DNA of 64,000 nt from Streptomyces pseudovenezuelae (GCF_029892565.1 NZ_JARXVH010000013.1:186001-250000); one strand, 5' to 3'. Numbered from the stretch's first letter, positions 54,701-62,290 are shown. Translations and numbers: made by a program. Notes: generated from the sequence alone by a model not told the origin.

Positions 54701-55455
54701 AGCAACTGGCGCGGCTGCGCCCGCTGGTGCGCCGGTTGGTCGAAGAGCTGGCCAAGGAACTGGCCACCCGGATGCGGCCCGCGCTGACCGGACTGGCCAC
54801 CCCTCGCCCGACCCGCCGTCCGGGAGGCCGGATCGACCTGCCGCGCACCCTGCGGGCGAACCTGGCCCACGCCCGCAAAAGGGCCGACGGCAGCACCCTG
54901 GTCGTGCCGGAACGACCGGTGTTCAGCACCCGCTCGCGCAAGGAGGCGGACTGGCGGCTGATCCTGGTGGTCGACGTGTCCGCGTCGATGGAGGCCTCGA
55001 TGATCTGGTCGGCGTTGACCGCGGCCGTGCTGGGCGGAGTGCCCACGCTCAGCACACACTTCCTGGCGTTCTCGACGGACGTGATCGACCTGACGGACCG
55101 GGTCGACGACCCGTTGTCCCTGCTGCTGGAGGTACAGGTGGGCGGCGGAACCCACATCGCGGCCGGCCTGGCCCACGCCCGCTCCTTGGTGACCGTACCC
55201 AGCCGGACCCTCGTGACGGTGGTGAGCGACTTCGAGGAGGGCTACCCCCTGGGCGGGCTCCTCGGCGAGGTACGGGCACTCGCCGGTTCCGGGGTGCATC
55301 TGATGGGCTGCGCCGCTCTGGACGACACCGGCAACCCTCGCTACTCCGTGCCCGTGGCCCGACAACTCGTCGCGGCCGGCATGCCCGTCGCCGCCCTCAG
55401 TCCTCTCGCCCTCGCCCGCTGGGTGGGCGAACGCCTCCGCGGAGAGACCCGATGA
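51790..55455 (+). CDS. Fused DUF5682 and VWA-domain protein (YehM + YehP)
   Basis: The 1,221-residue product combines two proteins that are separate in E. coli. The N-terminal ~850 residues resemble DUF5682/YehM: YLLGVRHHSPALAAAVPALL, RETIALAAAGGRQVAAVIGA, LVPYAFDLLDSRSGYPAGIR. Residues about 1,050-1,221 form a VWA domain (YehP/CoxE type) with an intact MIDAS: DVSASMEAS at about 1,061, the threonine in GGGTHIAAG, and the aspartate in VVSDFEEG. The junction is a linker rich in Gly, Pro and Ser. The start is a GTG that overlaps the MoxR stop. Such VWA proteins are the usual partners of MoxR ATPases; the fusion suggests the DUF5682 part binds the same target. Confidence 0.85.
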   Translation: MTTVQDPRAAVDALADSVVPYLLGVRHHSPALAAAVPALLDAAGAEVVCVELPSDFQPWLTHLGAPGTLAPVALAGAGADGRLGFYPFADFSPELAAVRWARERGVEVVCCDLPMADARWGAEGSAPAGDTRGAVAEAAEQPVPTSFAQALTAAGTGREGDDLWDRSVEVLAPGCTPESLRRAALGVGWALRQDAASSDGVPAVDLAREAHMRETIALAAAGGRQVAAVIGAFHAPALADGACGRKQAPDRGTVVYGAPTTNRAGAHGAPPPDRAKSHEAASTGPALSEASSPVVTSLVPYAFDLLDSRSGYPAGIRDPRWQQAVFSAAGDPELLYDAAARAITGVCRELRASGHTAGTGEARETLRVACDLARLRGLPAPGRGEVLEALTSVMGQGEPLGRGRALAQALEVVLVGTDRGRVAPGTPRSGLGPSVEAELAALRLPGPDDPARRELRLDPLRSALDNRREILLRRLDVCGVGYGEPVEVAGTGDAAALSTRWRLSWVPSVSVRLDLAGVRGVTSALAAEGTLRETFRRESAEGGPTCALVLTGLRDAARCDLPALVAQRLAEAAEVLPASATLPEILTGLDLLEALRRGHLPGTTPEGRQAAGVLAADLLESAVRSLPGLAGSDDPEEAAALVALAARAGEHRLGLRMDEALDGLAHTASPLVQGAALACRVLLDLDDADTLGARAAGWIDTATGPDGRLALARRLAGLLTGAAPLLQSAPTALDPLLDRIDSLGDQAFLDRLPALRGGFDTLSPAGRDRLLHTVTERLGDRLDLTLAASPRLLALWTAADEAGRTAVESLRPGLPLPRAADAPAAGTADVRPVPASNPSGVDEPTDGVLRLTPTDRWRLLLGRESDQLPVGARRYAHALDELYGTGRGEGSSDLGRESGRGGGQDASFPTAREWSEELQALFGTEVREEVLARAADQGRSDVLAELDPKSVRPSVDLLTSVLQLAGGMPEQQLARLRPLVRRLVEELAKELATRMRPALTGLATPRPTRRPGGRIDLPRTLRANLAHARKRADGSTLVVPERPVFSTRSRKEADWRLILVVDVSASMEASMIWSALTAAVLGGVPTLSTHFLAFSTDVIDLTDRVDDPLSLLLEVQVGGGTHIAAGLAHARSLVTVPSRTLVTVVSDFEEGYPLGGLLGEVRALAGSGVHLMGCAALDDTGNPRYSVPVARQLVAAGMPVAALSPLALARWVGERLRGETR

Positions 55456-57419
55456 ACCCCGAACTGCCCCCGGTGGCACCCGAGGTGGCCGCTGCCGCCG
55501 TGGAGGGCCTGACCTCCCGACTGCGCAAGAAGCTCGACGCCGCGATCGAAACGTACGTGACCGCACCCGTCACCGTCGAGGGCGCCGATCGACGTGTGCG
55601 GTGCGGTGAGGACGCGGAGGTCGTTCTCTCGCCCGGCCCTTCCGGAGCGGTCACCGACGCCGAACAGGCCGTCTGCAGCTGCCTGTTGGCCCCGAGATGC
55701 CTGCACCGCGCCGCCGTACTCGGCGCCTGTCCGATGGCGGACGTGGACACGATGGCGGACGCGGAGACGGCGGCGGGCCCGGAGATCGCGGCGGGCGTGA
55801 GCGCGGTGGCCGAGACACGCGCGATGGCCCAAGCGGTCGGCGCCTCTGTGGAGGTCGGGCGGCCTGCGAAGGACACCCCGGGCGCGGACGCCGTCCATGC
55901 CGTCGCTGCCATGCCCGAGCCCGGCACCGCCGAGGCATCGCCGCAGACGGGTCCCACGGAAGCCCAACTGGCCGCCGCACGCGCACTGTGGACCGCCGCA
56001 GCCGCGGTGCTGGCCGCCGGGGTGCCCGCGGCGGGTGCGGTGACGCAGGCGGAGGTGCTGCGGGCCTCGCACACGGCGCGACTCGCCGGGCTGCACCGCG
56101 CGGAGGCGGCCGCGCTGCGGGTGGTCCGTGGACTGCGGGGCGCCCGGTCCCGTCATGACGGCCACCGACTGGCCGATCTGGTCGCCAACCTCCGTGAACT
56201 CCTGTTGACCACCGGCCTGTTGGCGGCAGCCGATCCGGCCCCGGCGCTGGTCGGCACCGCCCGCCGCAGCTACCGCCCGGAAGGTGCGCTGCGTGTGCAC
56301 GGGGTGTGCCGGGAGCCGGTGATCTCGGCGACCGGGTACGGCGGGGTGGTCACGCATCTCCTCTCCGACGACGGGCGCTGGTTCACCGTCGCGGATGTGA
56401 GACCGGGCGGTCCCGCCCGTGCGCGCGGTGCCGCGACGGCCACTGTCGCGCTCGGCGCGGGCAGCCTCGACCACGCCCAACTCTCCCGTGGCGGGCTGCT
56501 GATCTCGGGGGCGACGCTGTCCTCGGACGGCCGTCTCGGTGCCGGCAAGGGAGTCCGGGCTACGCCGGTCGCGGGCCGGTCCTGGACATCGGGGCCGTCG
56601 GCCGCCCTGTTCGCCCGCCCTCTTGCCGAGGCCGTCGCCGACCGGCTCGGGAATGCTCCGGTGAGCGATCCGGAACGGGCCGAGCAGACGGCCGGTGAGC
56701 TGATCGGCTGCGATCTGGTCATCGTGGGAGTGGTCGACAACCACTTGCTCGCGCAGGAGTTGATACCCGGCGGGGCGGACACGGACGGCCTCCTGATCCG
56801 GTTGCTGCCGTCCAACAGCCACCCCGACCTCGCCCACACCGCGAACCTTCGCCGGCTGGCGTCCCGACCCGGGCTACGCCTGCGCGTCGTCGGACGCCTG
56901 GACCCCGATCGTGCGGCCACGCTCCGGCCACTCGCCGTGGGCCCACTGACGGACGAGAACACTGCGACCCTGCGGCTGCCGGCGGAGTGGCTGGGGCATG
57001 CCGATCTGGGCTACGACCGCCTCGAAGGCATCCACCTGCCGCCCGCCGACGCGCTACCGGACCTGGCCGGGCTCCCCCGGATCCCGTCGGACCCGGTGGC
57101 GGAGGCGCCGTTGTGGCGGCTGCGACGGTTGGTCGAGGTCGCCGTGTCGGGCGGCCGCAGGGCCGCTGCCCAACCCGCACGTGACGGCGACCGGGCCGGT
57201 GCCGTCGCGGCGCTGCGGCGGAGCGGTTTCCGGGCAGCCGCGGACCTGGCGCACGCCCTCGCCGCGGAGGCGGACCGGCGCGGTCGCGATGTCTTCGGCC
57301 GCACCGAGGAAGCCGACCCGGACGGGTACGCATGCGCCTGGCTCGCCGCGGCCGTCTACCTGGCCGGCACCGAACGGGCCCTGGTCCAAGCCACATGGCG
57401 GCCGTCGGACACCGCCTGA
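55452..57419 (+). CDS. SWIM zinc-finger protein (YehQ-like)
   Basis: The 655-residue protein carries a SWIM motif near its start, CSCLLAPRCLH, with C75-x-C77...C83-x-H85 as the zinc ligands. A low-complexity Ala/Met-rich segment (MADVDTMADAETAAGPEIAA) follows. The remainder is helical with repeats of Leu and Ala and a middle strand-rich part (LVGTARRSYRPEGALRVHGV). SWIM fingers bind nucleic acid or protein. The start overlaps the VWA gene stop (ATGA). Equivalent to YehQ in E. coli, it completes the four-domain set. Function is not established. Confidence 0.8.
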   Translation: MNPELPPVAPEVAAAAVEGLTSRLRKKLDAAIETYVTAPVTVEGADRRVRCGEDAEVVLSPGPSGAVTDAEQAVCSCLLAPRCLHRAAVLGACPMADVDTMADAETAAGPEIAAGVSAVAETRAMAQAVGASVEVGRPAKDTPGADAVHAVAAMPEPGTAEASPQTGPTEAQLAAARALWTAAAAVLAAGVPAAGAVTQAEVLRASHTARLAGLHRAEAAALRVVRGLRGARSRHDGHRLADLVANLRELLLTTGLLAAADPAPALVGTARRSYRPEGALRVHGVCREPVISATGYGGVVTHLLSDDGRWFTVADVRPGGPARARGAATATVALGAGSLDHAQLSRGGLLISGATLSSDGRLGAGKGVRATPVAGRSWTSGPSAALFARPLAEAVADRLGNAPVSDPERAEQTAGELIGCDLVIVGVVDNHLLAQELIPGGADTDGLLIRLLPSNSHPDLAHTANLRRLASRPGLRLRVVGRLDPDRAATLRPLAVGPLTDENTATLRLPAEWLGHADLGYDRLEGIHLPPADALPDLAGLPRIPSDPVAEAPLWRLRRLVEVAVSGGRRAAAQPARDGDRAGAVAALRRSGFRAAADLAHALAAEADRRGRDVFGRTEEADPDGYACAWLAAAVYLAGTERALVQATWRPSDTA

Positions 57420-57541
57420 CGACCGGATCACCGCACCGACGTCCACCAGCGATACAGCTTGTCGCCTTCAGAGACCGCGAACCCACCGCCGGTCTGTGAA
57501 GGTGAATGGGCGGGCGAGCGTGGAACCGTGTACTTCGCGGT

Positions 57542-57919
57542 TCAGGCGGCGTGGGGCCAGCCACGCAGCAGGGCGGTGATCCGGGCGGCGGTGCAGGCGG
57601 GGTCGCGCAGCAGGTCGCGGAGGGCGACGGCGTCCTCGCGGGTGGGCTTGACCGGGATGCCGGAAGCCTCCAGGTACATGACGCCCGTCGCGGCGGCCAC
57701 GGCCATGTTGGAGCGTTCCAGCCAGCGGCAGCGCCCGAGGATGTGCACCAGCGCGGCGGCACGGGCGTAGGGGCCGTCGTAGACGGGGGTGTCCAGCAGT
57801 TCGGCGCGGTGGCAGGCGACCGCGGCCACCGGCACCCCGTAGTCGTCGGGAGCGGGGTCTGCCGCGCCCGCGATCTCAGCGACCTGCAGGACCCAGGGGA
57901 CGTCGATGTGCAGATCCAT
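57542..57919 (-). CDS. Doc/Fic-like toxin (degenerate active site)
   Basis: The 125-residue protein is like the toxin components often annotated as Fic family in Streptomyces: AELLDTPVYDGPYARAAALV, HILGRCRWLERSNMAVAAAT, YLEASGIPVKPTREDAVALR. The Fic core HPFxxGNGR is absent; LERSN stands at its position, so AMPylation is doubtful. It may act through another mechanism or be a decayed toxin. The start overlaps the antitoxin stop by 1 bp, and the pair sits alone, which supports a toxin-antitoxin module. Confidence 0.7.
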   Translation of the reverse strand: MDLHIDVPWVLQVAEIAGAADPAPDDYGVPVAAVACHRAELLDTPVYDGPYARAAALVHILGRCRWLERSNMAVAAATGVMYLEASGIPVKPTREDAVALRDLLRDPACTAARITALLRGWPHAA

Positions 57920-58158
57920 CAGGCGGCGTGCGCCTCCGAGGAGCGGTGGTCGGCGTCTTCGGCTTCGTCGAACACCGCCTGGTGCTCGTCCAGGAAGCGC
58001 TGCGCCGCGTCGAGGCCCCGCTGCCGCAGCCCGCCGGCGTCTTCCCGTACGAGGGCGGCGATGTAGTCGCCGACGCTCATCCCGCGGTCCTTCGCCCTGG
58101 CCGTGGCCAGCTCCGCGATCTCGTCGTCGACCCGCCAGCCCTTCTGCGTCTTCGCCAT
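57919..58158 (-). CDS. Antitoxin-like protein (ribbon-helix-helix type)
   Basis: The 79-residue protein MAKTQKGWRVDDEIAELATA, with GMSVGDYIAALVREDAGGLR, has the beta strand and two helices of a ribbon-helix-helix repressor. The acidic C-terminal helix (FLDEHQAVFDEAEDADHR) would wrap the toxin. It overlaps the toxin gene by 1 bp. The dyad at 58166-58183 is immediately upstream of its start and is a likely operator, giving the usual autoregulation of toxin-antitoxin operons. The ATG at 58158 is the only start that fits. Confidence 0.75.
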   Translation of the reverse strand: MAKTQKGWRVDDEIAELATARAKDRGMSVGDYIAALVREDAGGLRQRGLDAAQRFLDEHQAVFDEAEDADHRSSEAHAA

Positions 58159-58165
58159 TCCGTGA

Positions 58166-58183
58166 TGGTAACAGCTGGTACCA
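58166..58183. promoter_or_regulatory. Inverted repeat TGGTAACAGCTGGTACCA, probable antitoxin operator
   Basis: Two arms (TGGTAAC and GGTACCA) flank a 4-bp centre. The dyad lies 8 bp before the antitoxin start, as expected for a ribbon-helix-helix autoregulator. One base pair mismatches between arms. Confidence 0.6.
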
Positions 58184-58310
58184 ACGAGCGGGCCCGCCTT
58201 CCCCTCCCCTTTCGGAGTCGGCGAGATGGTCGGAGAAATGGCCGATGGGACCGGACTGACGTCGTCCGATCCCACTGAGCGCATGGAGAGCATCTTTTGA
58301 GCCTCTGGGC

Positions 58311-58736
58311 TTATCGGGGCGGGTCGGTGGTGCCGGGTTGCCAGGCCTGCCACCCTCGGGACAGTACGTAGGCCAGAGCGACGACCGCGACGAGGGCGAA
58401 GTCGATCATGCCGGCCAAGCGTGCCTCGGGGATGTCACCGACTATCACTGCGAACACGACGAGGGCGGTTTTGCCGGCGAGCGCGAGTTCCCAAACGCCC
58501 GCCGCTTTACGGGGCCTGGCCGCGAGCAGGGCGAAGAGGCCGATGAAGAAGGCGTAGGTGATGGTTCGCCAGGCTTCGACCCAGAGGCGGTCGTCGGCGG
58601 CGTCGGTCATCCTCATGATTCCGTCGGCGAAGGCGCCGACCGTCGCGAGTGCGGCAAAGGCCGCGAGTCCGCGGCCGATGCGGTCTGCTCGGCCGGAGGG
58701 GGCGACGGCCGCGTGGACGTCGATGGCGATGGTCAT
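58311..58736 (-). CDS. Small membrane protein, unknown
   Basis: The 141-residue protein has about four membrane helices (LAAFAALATVGAFADGIMRM, WRTITYAFFIGLFALLAARP, ELALAGKTALVVFAVIVGDI, MIDFALVAVVALAYVLSRGW). It resembles the DUF4345/DoxX-like group of small membrane proteins, but assignment is weak. It follows the NTF2-like gene by 65 bp on the same strand. The ATG at 58736 precedes the basic segment VHAAVAPSGRADRIGRG. Confidence 0.6.
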   Translation of the reverse strand: MTIAIDVHAAVAPSGRADRIGRGLAAFAALATVGAFADGIMRMTDAADDRLWVEAWRTITYAFFIGLFALLAARPRKAAGVWELALAGKTALVVFAVIVGDIPEARLAGMIDFALVAVVALAYVLSRGWQAWQPGTTDPPR

Positions 58737-58801
58737 GTCACTCCTTGAGTGCAAGACAACGTGCAGGACGTGCGTGCAGGACGAGCGCGGAGCTGGTCGG
58801 T

Positions 58802-59254
58802 TCAGTGGGCGGGGTCGAGGACGCCTCGGTTGCCCTCGGCCCAGGCAGGTCGCACGGTGATCCGGGCGATGCGCCAGCGACCGTCGGTGCGCACCAGCTC
58901 GATCTCCCCGGCGGCGCCATTGGACCACAACGGGCCGTCGTGGGCGGCCTCCCGACGCAGCCACGTGAGGATGTTGACGCTCGCTGTGGCGCGATCGCCG
59001 TCGAGGTCGACCAGCAGCGTCGTGGCCGCGTGCATCGTCGCGTCCAGGGGGTCGAGCTGCTCCTGGTAGTGCCGGGTCTGCTCCTCAGCGGTGCGTGACC
59101 GCGCTTCACCACCCAGCATCGCGGTGTAGTCCGAGACGACGGTGTCGGCGAGCAGGTGCTCGACGGTGTGCCAGTCGCGGCGGTCGAAGCCCCGGACCAG
59201 TTGGTGGACGGCGTCCTGTATCTCGAACCGGTCGCTGATTTCCTGCAGGTTCAT
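58802..59254 (-). CDS. SnoaL/NTF2-like protein
   Basis: The 150-residue protein has the NTF2-like cone fold: LQEISDRFEIQDAVHQLVRG, FDRRDWHTVEHLLADTVVSD, and the strands ATASVNILTWLRREA and SNGAAGEIELVRTDGRWRI, with ARITVRPAWAEGN. The family includes SnoaL cyclases, dehydratases and isomerases; function is not predictable. It overlaps the upstream hydrolase by 4 bp, so it is part of the operon hydrolase-NTF2-like under the TetR regulator. Confidence 0.82.
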   Translation of the reverse strand: MNLQEISDRFEIQDAVHQLVRGFDRRDWHTVEHLLADTVVSDYTAMLGGEARSRTAEEQTRHYQEQLDPLDATMHAATTLLVDLDGDRATASVNILTWLRREAAHDGPLWSNGAAGEIELVRTDGRWRIARITVRPAWAEGNRGVLDPAH

Positions 59255-60540
59255 GCGATCTCCGTAAGGTGCCGGGCACCGGTGGGGTGGTCGTACCGGC
59301 TGTCGTCGCCGTGGCCCAGGGTGGTGTCGAGCCAGTCGAAGACGCGGGCCATGGCAAGGCGTTCCGCGCCGGCGTGACCGTGGGCGTCGGCGCCTTCGGC
59401 GGCGGTGAAGTGCTGCAGGTGGGCGGGGGCGGTGAGGTGGTCATAGAGCTCTTGGGGTTGGGGCTTCGTCGTACCGTCGCCGGCGAAGAACAGGTCGTCG
59501 CCCGCCGAGCAGACCAGCACCGGGCAGCTGATGTGCTCGGCGACCCCGTCGCGCAGGTGGTAGTCCAGGTAGCGGGCGAGGAACTCCCGCGAGGTGGTGC
59601 TGCCGGTGGCGTAGCGGCCGTGGCCGAACGCCCAGCGCAGAGTGGGGCTGTCCGCCGCGGCGCGTTCGAGCAGGTCGTCGAGGGCCGGGTCGTGATCGGC
59701 GCGGGTGCGTCGTTCGACCTCCGCGCGGGGCAGGGGCAGCAGTCCGGTCAGTGCCTCGGCGGCGTCGTACACACCGTCGACGGCGACCACGGCGGCCAGC
59801 CGCGGTTCGTGCGCGGCGGCTCGTGGGGCGAGCATCCCGCCCAGGCTGACGCCCATCAGCGCGACCCGGTCGTGGTCGACGCCGGGAAGGGTTTCGAGGT
59901 GGTCCAGAACCGGGCCGACCACGTGCTCCCAGTCGGGGCGCAGCACCAGTCCGCGGCGGTGGATCGCGCTGGGCTGCCCGGGCCCGTCGAAGGACAGCGC
60001 GTTGTACCCGCGGTCGAGGGCGGCGAGCCCGCCCAGGTAGTGCAGCTCTTCTGCGCTTCCGTCGAAGCCGTTGTGCATCACCAGGGTCGGACGCGGGGCC
60101 CCGTCGAGGGAGGGCCGGTAGAACCAGCCCTCCAACACGGTTCCCTCGTACGGGATTTGCAAAGGCTCGATCGCGGGCCGGTACAGGCCCGCCGCCGTCG
60201 CGAAGCAGGCGGCGCCGCGCTCGTAGGCGTCGTTGATCCGGGGATCGTCGGGGTCGCCGTGGAGGAAGAACTCGGCGGTGCTGTAGTACGTCGCCGCGCG
60301 GAGCATGCCGTCACGGGCGCTGACCTGGTGTCCTGCGACGAGGCTTGCCTGGACCTGGGCGGCTACCCGGTCGGCGGTCGCTCGCCACGCGTCGTGCCAG
60401 CTGTCGTAGTCGCCGGAGGTGATCGCCTCGGCGGTGGTCAGCACCTCGCCGACGTCGGATCCGCCGTAGGCGGCGTGTCCGAGAATCCTCAGGGTCTCGA
60501 ACCAGAACTGCCGGTCGTCGGCGAACAGCACGGGGCGCAT
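59251..60540 (-). CDS. Alpha/beta hydrolase (FrsA/DUF1100-like)
   Basis: The 429-residue protein has the alpha/beta-hydrolase nucleophile elbow GVSLGG in RVALMGVSLGGMLAPRAAAH, GFDG in HNGFDGSAEEL near the oxyanion position, an aspartate in VLVCSAGDDLFF, and a histidine in ADAHGHAGAERLAM that may complete the triad. Its N-terminal 130 residues are a helical lid. Family members hydrolyse C-C or ester bonds, for example 2,6-dihydroxypseudooxynicotine hydrolase. It overlaps both neighbours (4 bp and 1 bp). The ATG at 60540 starts the conserved region. Confidence 0.82.
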   Translation of the reverse strand: MRPVLFADDRQFWFETLRILGHAAYGGSDVGEVLTTAEAITSGDYDSWHDAWRATADRVAAQVQASLVAGHQVSARDGMLRAATYYSTAEFFLHGDPDDPRINDAYERGAACFATAAGLYRPAIEPLQIPYEGTVLEGWFYRPSLDGAPRPTLVMHNGFDGSAEELHYLGGLAALDRGYNALSFDGPGQPSAIHRRGLVLRPDWEHVVGPVLDHLETLPGVDHDRVALMGVSLGGMLAPRAAAHEPRLAAVVAVDGVYDAAEALTGLLPLPRAEVERRTRADHDPALDDLLERAAADSPTLRWAFGHGRYATGSTTSREFLARYLDYHLRDGVAEHISCPVLVCSAGDDLFFAGDGTTKPQPQELYDHLTAPAHLQHFTAAEGADAHGHAGAERLAMARVFDWLDTTLGHGDDSRYDHPTGARHLTEIA

Positions 60541-61403
60541 CAGGCCACCGCCGGCGCCGAGTGGGCCGAGCGGGTCCGGTGGGCGTCGATCAGGAAGTCG
60601 CGGAACGAACGAGGCGCCCGGCCGGTCACGTCCTGCACGGTCGTGGTGGTCCGCTCCTCGCTGCCTCCGGCGATCTCCTCGTCCATCTCGGCGAGCACCC
60701 GGGCGTAGGCGTGGGGCACTCCGCTCGCCTCGATCGCCGCGGTCAGCTCCTCGACCGTGATCGAGGTGTGGTGCACCGCGGTGCCGGTGACCTCGCTGAC
60801 CACGGCGGCGGCCTCGTCGTAGCTCAGGGCCTGCGGGCCGGTCAGGACCAGCTCACCGTCGGGGATCGGCTCCCCGAGCAGCAGCCGACCGGCGACGGCG
60901 GCGATGTCGTCGGGGTCGATGAAGGCGACCCGCCCGCGGCCGGTGGCGGTGGTGATCCGACCGTGTTCCCGGATCCCGATCGCGACGGGATGGCTCCCGA
61001 CGAAGTTCTGCATGAACCAGGAGGGTCGCAGCACCGCCGCCTCCGGGATCCGGGCCCGCACCAGGGGCGGCAGGGCGCCCAGTCCCGACGGCGCGTCGGT
61101 GACCGCGGACGCGCTGAGCAGCACCACCCGTCGAGCGCCGGCCGCGACGGCCGCGTCGAGGAAGCCGCCGACGGCCGAGGCGGGGTCGGAGTCGCTGAGC
61201 GGGGCAACCAGGAACACCCGGTCCACGCCGTCCACTGCTGCGGCGAAGGTGCCCGGGTCCGCCCAGTCGAAGATCACGTGCCGGTCGTCGCCGGCCGCCG
61301 GGTGTCGGCTGGCCGTCCGCACCGCTACGCCCCGAGCACGCAGGAAGGCAGCGACTCGACGGCCGGTGGTCCCCGTCCCGCCTGTGACAAGAACAGTCCG
61401 CAT
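60540..61403 (-). CDS. NmrA-like NAD(P)-binding protein
   Basis: The 287-residue protein has the extended SDR/NmrA motif VTGGTGTTGRRVAAFLRARG at the N-terminus, then VDRVFLVAPLSDSDPASAVG and FMQNFVGSHPVAIGIREHG. The YxxxK active site is absent, as in other NmrA-like members that sense redox or quinone state or act as reductases. The ATG at 61403 begins at the conserved strand. It is first of the NmrA-hydrolase-NTF2 operon and divergent from the TetR gene, with two operators between. Confidence 0.85.
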   Translation of the reverse strand: MRTVLVTGGTGTTGRRVAAFLRARGVAVRTASRHPAAGDDRHVIFDWADPGTFAAAVDGVDRVFLVAPLSDSDPASAVGGFLDAAVAAGARRVVLLSASAVTDAPSGLGALPPLVRARIPEAAVLRPSWFMQNFVGSHPVAIGIREHGRITTATGRGRVAFIDPDDIAAVAGRLLLGEPIPDGELVLTGPQALSYDEAAAVVSEVTGTAVHHTSITVEELTAAIEASGVPHAYARVLAEMDEEIAGGSEERTTTTVQDVTGRAPRSFRDFLIDAHRTRSAHSAPAVA

Positions 61404-61432
61404 GAGCTGGTCCTCCCCATATTCATCCGGCC

Positions 61433-61448
61433 GGGACGATACCGTCCC
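61433..61448. promoter_or_regulatory. TetR operator copy 1, GGGACGATACCGTCCC
   Basis: A near-perfect 16-bp palindrome (GGGACG arms around ATAC) lies 30 bp from the NmrA-like start. An identical copy is 44 bp to the right, close to four helical turns. It is the likely binding site of the adjacent TetR protein. Confidence 0.7.
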
Positions 61449-61476
61449 GTCCGTTCCACTGGACCGTAGCACGGCC

Positions 61477-61492
61477 GGGACGATACCGTCCC
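61477..61492. promoter_or_regulatory. TetR operator copy 2, GGGACGATACCGTCCC
   Basis: Identical to copy 1, it lies 22 bp before the TetR gene at 61514. Flanking bases are also shared (GGCC before and GTCC after), so the duplication is longer than the palindrome itself. It probably mediates autoregulation. Confidence 0.7.
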
Positions 61493-61513
61493 GTCCTGAG
61501 CTAGGATGAGTGC

Positions 61514-62113
61514 ATGACGAAGCCCAGACGCCCCCCGACGGGCAATGCCGTTTTCAATCAGGCGGTCACCGATGTCATCACCGAGGCGGCCATCGCCCTG
61601 CTGGTGGAGTCGGGCTATGCACGCGTGACGATGGACGGCGTGGCAAAGCGTGCCGATGTCGGCAAGAGCGCGATCTACCGGCGCTGGCCGTCGAAGCTGG
61701 AGATGATCGTCGCCGGACTGGTCGAGCTCAGCACCCCGATCGGCCCCGCCCCGGACACCGGGTCCCTGCGCGGTGACGTGCGGGCGTTGATGCAGGCCGC
61801 CTTCGACTGGCTCACCGACCCACGCATCCGGGCCGTGCTGCCCGACATGATCGCCGAGTCCGACCGCAACCCCGTGCTCGCCGAGGCGGTCGCGGAGCAT
61901 GTCACCGGTCCGCGCGTGACGTGGGCCCGCGCCGCGCTGCATCGGGCGTGCGACCGGGGTGAGCTGGCCGCCGACGACGTCGACCTGGTCCTGGACCTGA
62001 CCATCGCCCCGGTGTTCTGGCGCCTCACCCATGCCCGGCCGGTGGACGACCAGTACCTCGACCGGCTCACCGACCTCACGATCGGCGCGGTGCAACAGAA
62101 CGCCAGCTCTTGA
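61514..62113 (+). CDS. TetR-family regulator of the NmrA operon
   Basis: The 199-residue protein has a TetR HTH at about residues 18-65 (VTDVITEAAIALLVESGYAR, MDGVAKRADVGKSAIYRRWP), and a ligand domain of the TetR_C_16/AcrR type (VELSTPIGPAPDTGSLRGDV). It is divergent from the NmrA-hydrolase-NTF2 operon. The two identical operators between the genes strongly suggest it represses both. The inducer may be a substrate of the hydrolase. AGGA lies 8 bp before the ATG. Confidence 0.9.
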   Translation: MTKPRRPPTGNAVFNQAVTDVITEAAIALLVESGYARVTMDGVAKRADVGKSAIYRRWPSKLEMIVAGLVELSTPIGPAPDTGSLRGDVRALMQAAFDWLTDPRIRAVLPDMIAESDRNPVLAEAVAEHVTGPRVTWARAALHRACDRGELAADDVDLVLDLTIAPVFWRLTHARPVDDQYLDRLTDLTIGAVQQNASS

Positions 62114-62159
62114 CGCACCGACGTCGAGCTAGTGCAAGCGGAGGTAGCCCTCGTCCTCG

Positions 62160-62290
62160 AAAAGGGGCACCATCCCCCAACTCCTGCTCCGCGCGCAGCA
62201 GACCGGCAAGAGTGAAGGGCTCCTGCGCAAGACCACGTCGGTCCTGCGACTCAACACCGTCAGCGGCGTCGGCCCAGCCGGAGGGCCGCG
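62160..62290 (+). pseudogene. Fragment of a DUF3455 protein
   Basis: A plus-strand frame from about 62160 reads IPQLLLRAQQTGKSEGLLRK and TTSVLRLNTVSGVGPAGGP, matching the segment NIPELxLxATQTGxxxGLLxxTxxVxRLNTVGGVAP typical of DUF3455 proteins. No start, N-terminus or C-terminal segment is present. The rest of the 292-bp gap up to the KUP gene has no recognisable coding sequence. This appears to be a residue of a deleted gene. Confidence 0.5.

Noticed and set aside
54528..55451. Upstream extension of the SWIM gene frame from 54528
   Set aside because: It overlaps the VWA domain in another frame; the ATG at 55452 with ATGA overlap is the sensible start.
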